A stretch of DNA of 64,000 nucleotides, taken from positions 620,001 to 684,000 of the forward strand of contig QJJF01000002.1 of assembly GCA_003202005.1 (NCBI GenBank), in the 5' to 3' direction. Origin of the DNA: Williamsia faeni (GTDB lineage Bacteria; Actinomycetota; Actinomycetes; Mycobacteriales; Mycobacteriaceae). Each line of letters starts with the position of its first letter. Within the stretch, counting starts at the first letter, position 1. A program made the position numbers and the translations under genes. The notes under the pieces are model-generated. The model worked only from the letters and a program-made list of their open reading frames with translations. It was not told the DNA's origin and did not search any database. Positions 27,450-36,133 of this stretch are shown piece by piece.

Positions 27450-27727
27450 CAGAATTTCCTTACTTAGACGGGGGAAGTACTTGGGGGAACGTACACATTC
27501 CGCAACTGGAAAAATGACAGATTCAGGAACATCGAATGCCGCTCTCCGATTGCGTTCCTTGAACGGGGGCAAAGTTAGGGAAGTTCCCTCGATATGCGAC
27601 ACGCCGTGCCGCGTCGCCTGCGGTTACGGGCCTTTCGTAGACGAGAATGGCATTTCCGGTTATTGTGAATGGTGTGCCACGGGTCCCTCCGGACTCGAGT
27701 GGGGCACCAGAACTTGGAGGATGGCTC

Positions 27728-28159
27728 ATGACGACGAAGGCGCTCGCGCCCGACGTTTCCACCTGGCCTGCGGAGAACGCGCAGCTCATCGGCAGCAGGT
27801 GTGATGCCTGCAGCGCGACGACGTGGCCACGGCAGGACCGCTGCCCACGCTGCAGCGGGCCTGATATGTCGGAACTTCTGCTTCCCCGTCGCGGCACCCT
27901 GATCGCCTTCACCACCCAGGGTTTTGTGCCGAAGCTTCCCTACGCCGGTGGCGAGACCGCCGCGACGTTCGAAACCTTTGGTGTCGGCCTGATCCAGCTC
28001 GGTGACGATGTTCGCGTCGAGGCGCGCCTCACCGAAGCCGATCCGGAGAAGCTGGCGACCATCAAGGACGTCGAACTGACCTTCATCCCGTTTTACACCG
28101 AGGAAGACGGCACCGAGATCATCACCTGGGCGTTTACGCCGGTGTCAGAGAACAGCTGA
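27728..28159 (+). CDS. DUF35 OB-fold / zinc-ribbon protein, partner of the adjacent thiolase
   Basis: 143 residues from ATG 27728 (GGAGG seven bases upstream). The rubredoxin-like zinc ribbon is CDACSATTWPRQDRCPRCSG, with four cysteines at about residues 26-43. An OB-fold with LIAFTTQGFVPKLPY and VGLIQLGDDVRVEARL follows. DUF35 proteins pair with thiolase-like enzymes and with MaoC hydratases, for example ChsH2-Ltp2 in steroid side-chain retro-aldol cleavage, and some bind acyl-CoA. It lies 15 bp before the thiolase, clearly one operon. Confidence 0.92.
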   Translation: MTTKALAPDVSTWPAENAQLIGSRCDACSATTWPRQDRCPRCSGPDMSELLLPRRGTLIAFTTQGFVPKLPYAGGETAATFETFGVGLIQLGDDVRVEARLTEADPEKLATIKDVELTFIPFYTEEDGTEIITWAFTPVSENS

Positions 28160-28174
28160 GCGAGGAGTCCGAAC

Positions 28175-29320
28175 ATGAACGACGTTGCGATCATCGGCGT
28201 GGGTCTGCACCCATTTGGTCGATTCGGCACCAAGTCAGCAATCGAGATGGCCGCCGACGCCATCCAGCTCGCATTGGCTGACGCCGGCGCGCAGTGGAAA
28301 GACATCCAGTTCGGTATCGGCGGCAGCTACGAGGTCGACAACACCGACGCCGTCACCCGCCTGGTCGGCCTGACCGGCATCCCGTTCACCAACGTGTTCA
28401 ACGCCTGCGCCACCTCGGCCAGTGCGATCGAGCAGACCGCAGACGGCATCCGCTCGGGCAAGTACGACATCGGTATCGCGGTCGGAACCGACAAGCACCC
28501 GCGCGGCGCTTTCACCGCTGATCCGGCGATGCTCGGCCTGCCCGCCTGGTACGCCGAGAACGGCCAGTTCGTCACCACGCAGTTCTTCGGCATCAAGGCC
28601 AGCCGCTACATCCGCGATCACGGGATCTCCGTCGAGACCCTCGCCAAGGTCGCGGCGAAGAACTACCGCAACGGTGGGCTGAATCCAAAGGCCTTCCGCC
28701 GCAAGCCGATCAGCGAAGAAGAGATCTTGGGCGCCCAGATGCTCAACTGGCCGTTGACGCATTACATGTTCTGCGCGCCCGACGAGGGTGCCGCGGCAGT
28801 CATCATGTGCCGCGCCGACATCGCCCATCGCTTCACGGGCTCCCCGGTGTTCCTGCGCTCCACCGCAATCCGTACCCGGACCTACGGCGCCTACGAGGTC
28901 CACGCCACGTGGGCCGCGATCGACGAAGATGTGTCGCCGACCGTCTACGCCTCCAAGGCCGCCTATGAGATGGCGGGCATCGGACCCGAAGACGTCGACG
29001 TCATGCAGCTGCAGGACACCGACGCCGGTGCCGAGGTCATCCACATGGCAGAAAACGGCTTCTGTGCCGACGGTGATCAGGAGAAGCTGATCGCCGAGGG
29101 CGCCACCGAGATCGGCGGCTCGATGCCGGTCAACACCGACGGCGGCCTGATCGCCAACGGTGAACCGATCGGTGCTTCCGGCATCCGTCAGGTGCACGAG
29201 CTCGTGCTGCAGCTCCGCGGACAAGCGGGCGACCGTCAGGTCCCCGGCAACCCTCGCGTCGGTTACGCACAGGTGTACGGCGCACCGGGAACGGCCGCCG
29301 CGTCGATCCTGTCGCTGTAA
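28175..29320 (+). CDS. Thiolase-superfamily lipid-transfer-type protein (Ltp2/SCP2-thiolase-like)
   Basis: 381 residues. The start MNDVAIIGVGLHPFGRFG and the NVFNACATSASAIEQ motif with Cys78 are those of SCP2-type thiolases. The C-terminal motif, normally GHPxGATG, reads GEPIGASG, so the conserved His is replaced by Glu. Loss of this His is expected in non-condensing members such as retro-aldolases. With the preceding DUF35 gene it probably forms a complex cleaving carbon-carbon bonds in acyl-CoA substrates, possibly steroid or branched-chain side chains. GAGGAG precedes the ATG. Confidence 0.9.
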   Translation: MNDVAIIGVGLHPFGRFGTKSAIEMAADAIQLALADAGAQWKDIQFGIGGSYEVDNTDAVTRLVGLTGIPFTNVFNACATSASAIEQTADGIRSGKYDIGIAVGTDKHPRGAFTADPAMLGLPAWYAENGQFVTTQFFGIKASRYIRDHGISVETLAKVAAKNYRNGGLNPKAFRRKPISEEEILGAQMLNWPLTHYMFCAPDEGAAAVIMCRADIAHRFTGSPVFLRSTAIRTRTYGAYEVHATWAAIDEDVSPTVYASKAAYEMAGIGPEDVDVMQLQDTDAGAEVIHMAENGFCADGDQEKLIAEGATEIGGSMPVNTDGGLIANGEPIGASGIRQVHELVLQLRGQAGDRQVPGNPRVGYAQVYGAPGTAAASILSL

Positions 29321-29331
29321 CCCCACGGCCA

Positions 29332-29394
29332 GACGAGCCACCTATACGAAGACGAGCCACAAATATGTGGCTCGTCTTTGTATTTGTGGCTCGG
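29332..29394. repeat. Long palindromic repeat element, copy 1
   Basis: A nested inverted repeat of about 63 bp. The core GACGAGCCACA-AATA-TGTGGCTCGTC (29351-29376) is perfect. Outside it come TATACGAA / TTTGTATT arms and then outer GAGCCAC / GTGGCTC copies (29332-29341 and 29386-29394). The whole can fold into one imperfect stem of about 30 bp. It lies between the convergent thiolase and VOC genes, so it may also terminate transcription. A close relative is at 47423-47487. Confidence 0.75.
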
Positions 29395-29401
29395 TTGCGG
29401 G

Positions 29402-30100
29402 TCAGTCGATGACAAGCGTCGGTAGGCCCAGCGCATGGTCGCGCACCGAGAAGACGCGGGTACCGGCTTTGCGACCGGTTCGCATCTCACTGACGGGAAC
29501 ATCGGCGGCAACAAGCCGATGATGGGTGCGGTCGATGTCGGCCGACTTCCACGCAACACCCCACAGAGTTGTCACCGAACCCGGATCACCCTGCCCGACA
29601 ACCACTTCCACGATCACGGTCGGCGCCCGGAAGAACAGCTGATGGATCCCGTCATGGATCGACTGCTCCAGGCGAAAATCCATGCCGAGTGTTGCGCCAA
29701 AAAGCGCCACCGCACCATCGCGATCGGCGGAATTGAACACGAGGTGGTCGACGGAGGTCAGTTCAGAACCGGGCACCACGGCAGACTCACCGGCCTCGAT
29801 GACACCGACGGACGACTCGGCATCGGCCTCGGCGCGTCCCGCGGAGGTCTCCGTGAGCGCCAGGCCGCGCCGACGCAGTAGTCGGGTGGTCGCGGCAAAG
29901 TCCACGGTGCCGAACAATGCCCGATGCGGCGCCTTCTCTGAAGTGCCACCACGCAATTCGATCGTTGCGTTTTCCACGGTCAGTGGCGCACCGGCATCGA
30001 CCCCGAGAAGCAATTCGTACGCCCGACGACTCGCATCGACGTCTTCGCTTGCCACAACCAGCACCGGTGACACCGGGGGACGCGCCTGCCCTGAACTCAT
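29402..30100 (-). CDS. VOC-superfamily protein with two glyoxalase-like modules
   Basis: 232 residues, two tandem VOC halves. The first has VLVVASEDVDASRRAYELLLG and the second SVDHLVFNSADRDGAVALFGATLGMDFRLEQ and GIHQLFFRAPTVIVEVVVG. The arrangement resembles extradiol dioxygenase or glyoxalase-like proteins that bind one metal between modules. Candidate ligands are His of SVDHLVF and Glu of VIVEVVV. Substrate unknown. AGGA seven bases before ATG 30100 supports the start. It diverges from the flavin-binding gene 68 bp away. Confidence 0.85.
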   Translation of the reverse strand: MSSGQARPPVSPVLVVASEDVDASRRAYELLLGVDAGAPLTVENATIELRGGTSEKAPHRALFGTVDFAATTRLLRRRGLALTETSAGRAEADAESSVGVIEAGESAVVPGSELTSVDHLVFNSADRDGAVALFGATLGMDFRLEQSIHDGIHQLFFRAPTVIVEVVVGQGDPGSVTTLWGVAWKSADIDRTHHRLVAADVPVSEMRTGRKAGTRVFSVRDHALGLPTLVID

Positions 30101-30168
30101 CGACCATTCCTACCATCCATCGCACAACTCCTGATTCGGCCAGTCGTCGGGCACGTAGGATTCGCACC

Positions 30169-30984
30169 ATGACCCTCGATCATGGCGACCCCGGTGACGC
30201 ACCCTCTGTTCCAGCACCTCTCACCGAGGTAGTCGACTCGACTCGACCTTCGGCAGCCGAAGAGGCCCAGACGATCGCGGCATCGACGAATGCGGGAACG
30301 CTGGCCAGCCTGACCGCCGACGGTGGCCCCTGGGCGTCGTTCGTCACATACGGATTACTCGGCGGTGCGCCCGTCCTGTGCGTCTCGAACATGGCCGAGC
30401 ACGGCCGGAATCTGGCCGGCAACCCGCGCGCCAGTATCGCCATCGTGGCCCCCAACGCGCAGTCCGATCCCCTTGCGAGCGCCCGGATCACCCTCGCCGG
30501 ACACGTCGAACGACCGACCGGGGACGAACTCGCCGCGGCACGCGAGGCACATCTGGCCGCGGTTCCGGCCGCGAAGTACTACGTCGATTACAGCGATTTT
30601 GCCCTCTGGGTCCTGCGAGTCGAGCGTGTTCGATGGGTGGGCGGCTACGGGCGGATGGATTCGGCGACGGCGGAGGCGTATCTCGCCGCCACCCCCGATC
30701 CGGTGACCCCCGGCGCCGGGCGCGCCGTCGAGCACCTCAACAACGACCACGCCGATTCACTCAGAGAGATGGCCCAGGGCCTCGGCGGATTCCCCGACAC
30801 CACCGAGGCCACCTGCACCGGCGCCGATCGCTATGGCCTCGACCTTCGCGTGGTCACACCCCGCGGAATCGCGTACACCCGAGTCGGGTACGCCACGCCG
30901 ATCATCGCCGCCGCCGATCTGCGGATGGCCACTGTCGAACTCGCTAAGCGGGCGAGGTCGGTGCTGGCAGACCCGCCTGCGTGA
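30169..30984 (+). CDS. HugZ-like pyridoxamine-phosphate-oxidase-fold protein with DUF2470
   Basis: 271 residues from ATG 30169 (AGGA upstream). The first about 160 residues are a split-barrel flavin/heme-binding domain: AASTNAGTLASLTADGGPWASFVTYGLLGGAPVLCVSNMAEHGRNLAGNPRASI is the typical start. The C-terminal DUF2470 domain has VEHLNNDHADSLREMAQGLGG. This two-domain form resembles HugZ-type heme oxygenases and related pyridoxamine oxidase-like proteins. A heme- or flavin-related role is likely, but the reaction is not certain. Its 3' end overlaps the convergent AraC gene by 41 bp. Confidence 0.88.
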   Translation: MTLDHGDPGDAPSVPAPLTEVVDSTRPSAAEEAQTIAASTNAGTLASLTADGGPWASFVTYGLLGGAPVLCVSNMAEHGRNLAGNPRASIAIVAPNAQSDPLASARITLAGHVERPTGDELAAAREAHLAAVPAAKYYVDYSDFALWVLRVERVRWVGGYGRMDSATAEAYLAATPDPVTPGAGRAVEHLNNDHADSLREMAQGLGGFPDTTEATCTGADRYGLDLRVVTPRGIAYTRVGYATPIIAAADLRMATVELAKRARSVLADPPA

Positions 30985-31993
30985 CACCGGCCTTCCGGAC
31001 CTCGGTGGGTGTACTCCCCCACCACCGCTGGGCACACCGGGTGAACGTGGCCTGCTCGGTGAGCCCGATCATGGCCGCCAGCTGACCCATGGGCATGTCG
31101 GTCGTCGTGAGGTATCGGCGCGCCTCTGCTCGACGCACCGAGTCGAGAATCTCGGAGAACGACGTCCCCTCGGCGGCGAGCCGGCGTTGCAATGTGCGCG
31201 GATGGGTGGCGAGTAGCCTTGCCACAGAACCGATCTCGGGTGGCGCGGTGCCCAGCACCTGCTGGACTGCAGCCCGGACCCGTGGCGCTGTGGCAGCGCC
31301 GGCCTCGGATGCCTGCTCGGCGAGAAACGCCCGCGACAGCATTCGGAGGTTGTTGTCGGCCCCGGCAAGCGGCCGAGCCGCAATGCTCTTGGGGACACGG
31401 AGCATGGCCGATTGCCGGTTGATCCGCACCGGCACTCCGAAGAATTCCTCGTAGCGATCGAGGGATGCCACGGGCTGATACGGAAGTTCCACCGTCCGGA
31501 GGCCGTAGCTGCCACCGAGGAGTCGTTCGATCGATCGATGGAGAAAGCCCAGCCCGAGGTCGGTGCCCTGGATCGTCGAATCCCGGCCGGCGCGGGGCCC
31601 GTATCGCAACGCCACCACACCGGACACCCCGTAGGGATCGGTCTCCAGCGCCAGGCTCAGCGACTGGGCGTGCACGAACAGGTACCTCGACGTGCATTCG
31701 AGGGCGTCGGCCAGCGTCGACGAGTTCGCAATCGCCAGCGCAAGGGGTCCGAGCATCCCGAGATCCTGCCGCGCAGCGAGCCTCAACCCCAGATCCGGGC
31801 AGCGCAACTGCTGCGCCGCGAGTTCGAGGGTGTGGGCCATCGCAAGATCCGAGACCAACAGATCATCACTGTCGAGCGCAGCGGCCGGTAACCCCGCGGA
31901 TCGCGCGATGTCTTCCGCATCGCCGCCGAGCTCGGCAACCAGTGCCCGAAAGCCTCGCAGGCCGGCCGATCGGATCACGGACATGTCGTCCAT
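30944..31993 (-). CDS. AraC-family regulator with OruR-type ligand-binding domain
   Basis: 349 residues from ATG 31993. Residues about 15-200 form the AraC-binding-domain type seen in OruR, ArgR and other catabolic regulators. The C-terminal about 85 residues are two helix-turn-helix motifs: SVARLLATHPRTLQRRLAAEGTSFSEILD and MGQLAAMIGLTEQATFTRCAQRWWGSTPTEVRK. The frame stays open far upstream, but that part is antisense to the monooxygenase gene and is not used. Divergent pairing with the BVMO gene suggests it activates it. Confidence 0.9.
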   Translation of the reverse strand: MDDMSVIRSAGLRGFRALVAELGGDAEDIARSAGLPAAALDSDDLLVSDLAMAHTLELAAQQLRCPDLGLRLAARQDLGMLGPLALAIANSSTLADALECTSRYLFVHAQSLSLALETDPYGVSGVVALRYGPRAGRDSTIQGTDLGLGFLHRSIERLLGGSYGLRTVELPYQPVASLDRYEEFFGVPVRINRQSAMLRVPKSIAARPLAGADNNLRMLSRAFLAEQASEAGAATAPRVRAAVQQVLGTAPPEIGSVARLLATHPRTLQRRLAAEGTSFSEILDSVRRAEARRYLTTTDMPMGQLAAMIGLTEQATFTRCAQRWWGSTPTEVRKAGVTQAGLPAPTSPA

Positions 31994-32053
31994 GATCAAA
32001 TAGTTGTCGCACAGAATCAAGTAGTGAAGCGACGTAGTACGGAGACTGGATAT

Positions 32054-33595
32054 ATGTCGATCGCAGTGAATGACGAATCCGCGCGCACCGCGCCAGAGGC
32101 CGATCTTGACGTGGTGATCATGGGTGCAGGGCTGTCCGGAATCGGTGCGGCATTCCGTCTGCAGACCGAATGCCCGGGACTGTCCTACGCGATCCTCGAA
32201 GCCCGGGACGTCATGGGCGGCACCTGGGATCTGTTCCGTTATCCGGGCGTTCGCTCGGATTCCGACATGTTCACACTCGGCTATCAGTTCCGCCCGTGGC
32301 GTGGCGAGAAGTCCATCGCAGACGGACCATCGATCCTGCGCTACATCCAGGAGACCGCCGACGAGTTCGGCATCGACGACAAGATCCGCTACCGCACCAA
32401 GATCGTTGCGGCGAACTTCTCGACGACCGACGCCCTCTGGACGCTGACGACCCGCGAGACGAACGCCGTGGGGGCCGTCACCGAGCAGACCCTCCGTTGC
32501 CGGTTCCTGTATTCCTGCGCGGGTTACTACAACTACGACAAGGGCTACTCCCCCGACATCGCCGGTCTCGACACGTTCGCCGGAACCGTTGTGCACCCGC
32601 AGTTCTGGCCCGAAGACCTCGACTACACCGACAAGCAGGTGGTCATCATCGGCAGCGGGGCGACGGCGGTGACGCTTGTCCCGTCCATGTCCCCGACCGC
32701 TGCCCACGTAACCATGCTTCAGCGCTCACCTACCTGGATCAGCGCTGTTCCGAGCCGGGACAAGATCGCCGACAAACTTCGGTCGGTCCTGCCTCCGCGC
32801 GTGGCGCATCGACTGATCCGTACCAAGAACATCCTCTTCGGCATCGGCTTCTATCAGTTCTGCCAGCGCCGCCCACAGGCTGCGCGCGCATTACTGACCA
32901 AGCTGAGCACCAAGATCCTGGGCGATGCGGCCACGGTGGCCGAGCACCTCACCCCGTCGTACGACCCGTGGGATCAGAGACTGTGCGCCATTCCTAACGC
33001 CGACCTCTTCAGGGTGATGAAGAAGGGTGACGCCGACATCGTCACCGACCACATCGATTCGATTGTCCCCGAAGGCATTGTCCTCGAGTCCGGACGGACG
33101 TTGCCCGCCGATGTGATCGTCACCGCCACCGGCCTGGAACTTCTGGCGTTCGGTGGTCTCGAGCTGCGGGTCGACGGCAACCCGGTCGAATTGTCGAAAC
33201 AGTTCGTCTGGCAGGGCGCGATGATCACCGGAGTCCCCAACTTCGCCATCTGCATCGGCTATACGAATGCCTCGTGGACGTTGCGAGCGGACTTGACGTC
33301 GCGACTGGTGTGCAAGGTCCTGAACTTCATGGACCGCAACGACTTCGCAGCAGTGGTCCCCAAACGCGACCCTTCCCTCAAAGAGAAGCCCTTGCTCGAC
33401 CTGACGTCGGGTTACATCCAGCGGTCGATCGATTCTTTCCCGCGCCAGGGCGACCGCAGCCCGTGGAAAGTCCGCCAGAACTACCTTCTCGACTCCGCGA
33501 CCACCCTGCGGGCAGATCTGAGCAAAACGCTGGAGGGCACACCACGATCAGCGCTGGCACGGCCACAACAGGTTCCACTCTCAGCGCAAAAGTAG
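32054..33595 (+). CDS. FAD-dependent Baeyer-Villiger monooxygenase
   Basis: 513 residues from ATG 32054 (GGAG nine bases upstream). FAD motif VIMGAGLSGIGAA at about 21-32 and GGTWDLFRYPGVRSDSDM as in EthA-type enzymes. The BVMO fingerprint FxGxxxHxxxW is present as FAGTVVHPQFW at 175-185, and the NADPH motif is VVIIGSGATAVTLVP. Uses NADPH and oxygen to turn ketones into esters or to oxidise sulfur; EthA activates ethionamide. Substrate unknown. It is divergent from an AraC regulator and probably inducible. Confidence 0.93.
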   Translation: MSIAVNDESARTAPEADLDVVIMGAGLSGIGAAFRLQTECPGLSYAILEARDVMGGTWDLFRYPGVRSDSDMFTLGYQFRPWRGEKSIADGPSILRYIQETADEFGIDDKIRYRTKIVAANFSTTDALWTLTTRETNAVGAVTEQTLRCRFLYSCAGYYNYDKGYSPDIAGLDTFAGTVVHPQFWPEDLDYTDKQVVIIGSGATAVTLVPSMSPTAAHVTMLQRSPTWISAVPSRDKIADKLRSVLPPRVAHRLIRTKNILFGIGFYQFCQRRPQAARALLTKLSTKILGDAATVAEHLTPSYDPWDQRLCAIPNADLFRVMKKGDADIVTDHIDSIVPEGIVLESGRTLPADVIVTATGLELLAFGGLELRVDGNPVELSKQFVWQGAMITGVPNFAICIGYTNASWTLRADLTSRLVCKVLNFMDRNDFAAVVPKRDPSLKEKPLLDLTSGYIQRSIDSFPRQGDRSPWKVRQNYLLDSATTLRADLSKTLEGTPRSALARPQQVPLSAQK

Positions 33596-33631
33596 TCCGG
33601 TACAGCACAATCCACTGGACTTGACCCCGGA

Positions 33632-34063
33632 TCAGCGCACACCGAGGATCTCCGCACGTGCATCGCTGATCACGTCGTCGAGGTCGAGACCGTACGTCGG
33701 TCCCGCTGTTGCGCGATACGCCGACAACTGCAGGATCGCCCTTTCGAGCAGTCTGCGCGCTCCTCGGTGATTGCCGCGCGCCTGATGGGTCAACGCCACA
33801 CAGACCTGTGCGAGGCCCTGCCACATTGCTCGTTCGGCCTGCGGACACGACTTCCACCGGACCTCGTACACCTCGTGTGCCGAGAACGGCCGGCCCTGTT
33901 CGAGTAGTGCGGTGGCCGCGGCGATGGTTTCTGCCGGCGGCAAGGGCTCTTCAGAGACCGGCTCGACACCCACGGACCCATAGGGCAGCGGTCGGCCGAG
34001 TTCATCTCGGGGTCGCGACTGCCTCGCGCGCCCGTCTGGGTCCCGGTCACGGTGATCGTTCAT
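33632..34063 (-). CDS. DUF309 protein
   Basis: 143 residues. The DUF309 core is AATALLEQGRPFSAHEVYEVRWKSCPQAERAMWQGLAQVCVALTHQARGNHRGARRLLERA, with the conserved HE of the first helix and the W-x-GLAQ segment. The N-terminal 45 residues are charged and disordered (Arg/Asp-rich, then Pro/Glu). DUF309 proteins are small helical, TPR-like proteins of unknown function. It converges on the BVMO gene and has a 168-bp upstream gap before a divergent membrane-protein gene. Confidence 0.9.
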   Translation of the reverse strand: MNDHRDRDPDGRARQSRPRDELGRPLPYGSVGVEPVSEEPLPPAETIAAATALLEQGRPFSAHEVYEVRWKSCPQAERAMWQGLAQVCVALTHQARGNHRGARRLLERAILQLSAYRATAGPTYGLDLDDVISDARAEILGVR

Positions 34064-34231
34064 GTGGTCTTCACCTCGCCCACCATCTTCCTCACCTTCT
34101 TGGGGTGAACTTCCATCGTGTCGTACACCGGCGTGCGATCAACGGTTTACGGTGATGGTCGGCCGCGTTGATGAACGACCACTCATCCGCGTGTTCCGTC
34201 TCGCAGCCACCGACGATATGAGGACCAAATT

Positions 34232-35629
34232 ATGGAGCCATCCCCTGTCGGCAAGCCTCTCGACGATTCGGAGCGCGCAGAACTTCTCTGGCTGCGCAGC
34301 CAAGTCGCCGACACGCCACCGGGACAGTCCGTCGGCACCACCGCCAGAGGAGAGCACCGAGTCCTGCGCTGGACCGCTACCACAGTGCTTTTGGTGCTCG
34401 TTGCGATGCTCACGTACTCGGCAGTACTGGCCCGATATGCCCGCGCGGAAGTGCTCGACACCGACCACTACATCGAAACGGTGACGCCGCTGGCCGAAAG
34501 CAAGGTGCTGCACGACGAGTTGGCCGCGCAGATCACCGATGAGATCATGAAACAGGCCAATATCGAAAAGGTCACCGATGACGCGCTGACCGCGCTGACC
34601 GAGAATGCTCCCAACGTTCCACCGGCTGTGACGGGCCTGGCGCCGGTCCTCGCCGGTCAGGCCCGGTCGTTCATCGATGCGACCGTGCAGCGGTTGCTGG
34701 CCTCTGATCAGTTCAAGACGCTGTGGGTCGAGGCCAACCGGCGTGCCCACGAGAATCTGGTGGCTGTCCTGACCGGTGATCACGCCAAGGCACTCAAGAT
34801 CGACAACGACGGCACCGTCAGCATCGAACTGAACCCGATCATCGACAACGTCCGCGCAGCGCTGACCGATCGCGGCTTCACCTTCGCCAAGAACATCCCG
34901 GAAATCAACAAGTCGTTTGTGATCTTCCGGTCACCCGACCTGGTCAAGGCGCAGCGCGCGGTGTCCGCATTGGACAAGGCCGCCACGGTGTTGCCGTTCC
35001 TGGTCTTGCTTGTCGGTGCCGCCGCAATCTGGGCCGCGCCCCGAGGAGCCCGTCGACGAGCGTTCTCGTTGTTCGGCGTCAGTGTCGCCATCGCGATGGC
35101 GCTGCTCGCCATTTCGATCAGCATCGGCCGATCGATTTATCTCGACGCGGTGCCCGCTGATGTCATGTCGAATGATGCGGCAGCCGTACTGATCGACACC
35201 CTCGTCGTGCCGTTGCGCACAGCCCTCCGCGCAGTTGCGGTCCTGGGCATAGTGATCGCACTGGTCGGATACCTGACCGGCTCGTCCGCGTCGGCTGCGG
35301 CCATCCGCCGCGCATTCAGCAAGGGAATGAACTCGGCGCGGGGCAACGCGAGCGGTCGCGTCCCCCATCCGGCAGAGATCTACGCGGCTCGGTTCCGGCT
35401 GCCGCTGCGTGTCGGGATCATCGCGATCGCGATCATCGTTCTGGTCTTCTGGGATTACCCCTCGGGTCTGGTGGTCATGATGACCGCTCTCATCGCGGTA
35501 CTCGCATTGCTGGCGGTCGAGCTGCTGGCCAGACCGGCCATCGGATACACCCCGGTCGAGCCCGATCCCGACACGTCCGGACAAGTCGCGGCCACCAGTT
35601 CGGCCGGTGCGGACGGGCAGGACCGCTGA
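34232..35629 (+). CDS. Conserved actinobacterial membrane protein (465 aa)
   Basis: One N-terminal transmembrane helix at about 45-68 follows a cytoplasmic tail. A roughly 185-residue hydrophilic domain, probably outside the membrane, comes next (YIETVTPLAESKVLHDELAAQITDEIM, then APVLAGQARSFIDATVQRLL). Several helices at about 245-300, 325-355 and 385-430 follow, with basic stretches between. I do not recognise a catalytic motif. Similar proteins are widespread in mycolata with no assigned role. GAGGA nine bases before the ATG. A DUF732 lipoprotein follows at 43 bp, likely in the same transcript. Confidence 0.8.
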   Translation: MEPSPVGKPLDDSERAELLWLRSQVADTPPGQSVGTTARGEHRVLRWTATTVLLVLVAMLTYSAVLARYARAEVLDTDHYIETVTPLAESKVLHDELAAQITDEIMKQANIEKVTDDALTALTENAPNVPPAVTGLAPVLAGQARSFIDATVQRLLASDQFKTLWVEANRRAHENLVAVLTGDHAKALKIDNDGTVSIELNPIIDNVRAALTDRGFTFAKNIPEINKSFVIFRSPDLVKAQRAVSALDKAATVLPFLVLLVGAAAIWAAPRGARRRAFSLFGVSVAIAMALLAISISIGRSIYLDAVPADVMSNDAAAVLIDTLVVPLRTALRAVAVLGIVIALVGYLTGSSASAAAIRRAFSKGMNSARGNASGRVPHPAEIYAARFRLPLRVGIIAIAIIVLVFWDYPSGLVVMMTALIAVLALLAVELLARPAIGYTPVEPDPDTSGQVAATSSAGADGQDR

Positions 35630-35672
35630 TCGCATATCGTTTCCGGCAGGCACGTCAACGAACGGAGACGGT

Positions 35673-36062
35673 ATGAAAAAGATTGTCGCACTGGTTTCAT
35701 TTGTCAGCTGTCTGCTGTTCGCGGCGGCGTGCAGCAGCGAGGACATCGACAAGGCCACCAGCGCGGTGCGCTCCAGCGCCGAAAGAGCGCTGGACAATGC
35801 CTCCACCGCGGCCGGCAGCATCCAGGACAACACCTATGTCGAGACACTGGAAACCCAGGATGCGACATTCGGGACCCGCGAGGAGCAGATCGCCGCCGCA
35901 CAGAAGGTCTGCGATGAGCTGTCCGGCGGGACGAGTCTGAACGACACGGTTACCTCGACCGCCGACTCGACCGGGCTCAGCGACTCGAAGGCCCGGACGT
36001 TGATCAACGTCGCGGTCCCGATCTACTGCCCGTCCAATGTCGGCAAACTCGCCGGCAACTGA
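35673..36062 (+). CDS. DUF732 lipoprotein
   Basis: 129 residues from ATG 35673 (GGAG upstream). Lipoprotein signal MKKIVALVSFVSCLLFAAACSS, with lipobox AAAC at about 17-20. The mature C-terminal part has the DUF732 pattern: a helix ending QKVCDELSGGTSLND, then LSDSKARTLINVAVPIYCPSNVGKL, with two cysteines likely bridged. DUF732 proteins are short exported proteins typical of mycolata and of unknown function. It follows the 465-aa membrane protein gene and ends at a strong hairpin. Confidence 0.88.
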   Translation: MKKIVALVSFVSCLLFAAACSSEDIDKATSAVRSSAERALDNASTAAGSIQDNTYVETLETQDATFGTREEQIAAAQKVCDELSGGTSLNDTVTSTADSTGLSDSKARTLINVAVPIYCPSNVGKLAGN

Positions 36063-36101
36063 GTAGCGAACACCAGAACTGGACCGCCCAACGACGCAAA
36101 C

Positions 36102-36133
36102 GAGGGCGCAGCCGTGATCACTGCTGCGCCCTC
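36102..36133. terminator. Bidirectional hairpin between lipoprotein and coiled-coil genes
   Basis: GAGGGCGCAGC / GCTGCGCCCTC, a perfect 11-bp stem with a 10-base loop. It overlaps the stop codon of the leftward gene (36132-36134) and follows the lipoprotein stop by 39 bp. Confidence 0.7.

Noticed and set aside
31994-32707. Upstream extension of the AraC gene by 238 codons
   Set aside because: This part lies opposite the FAD-binding N-terminus of the BVMO. The AraC family length and the start at 31993 fit without it.
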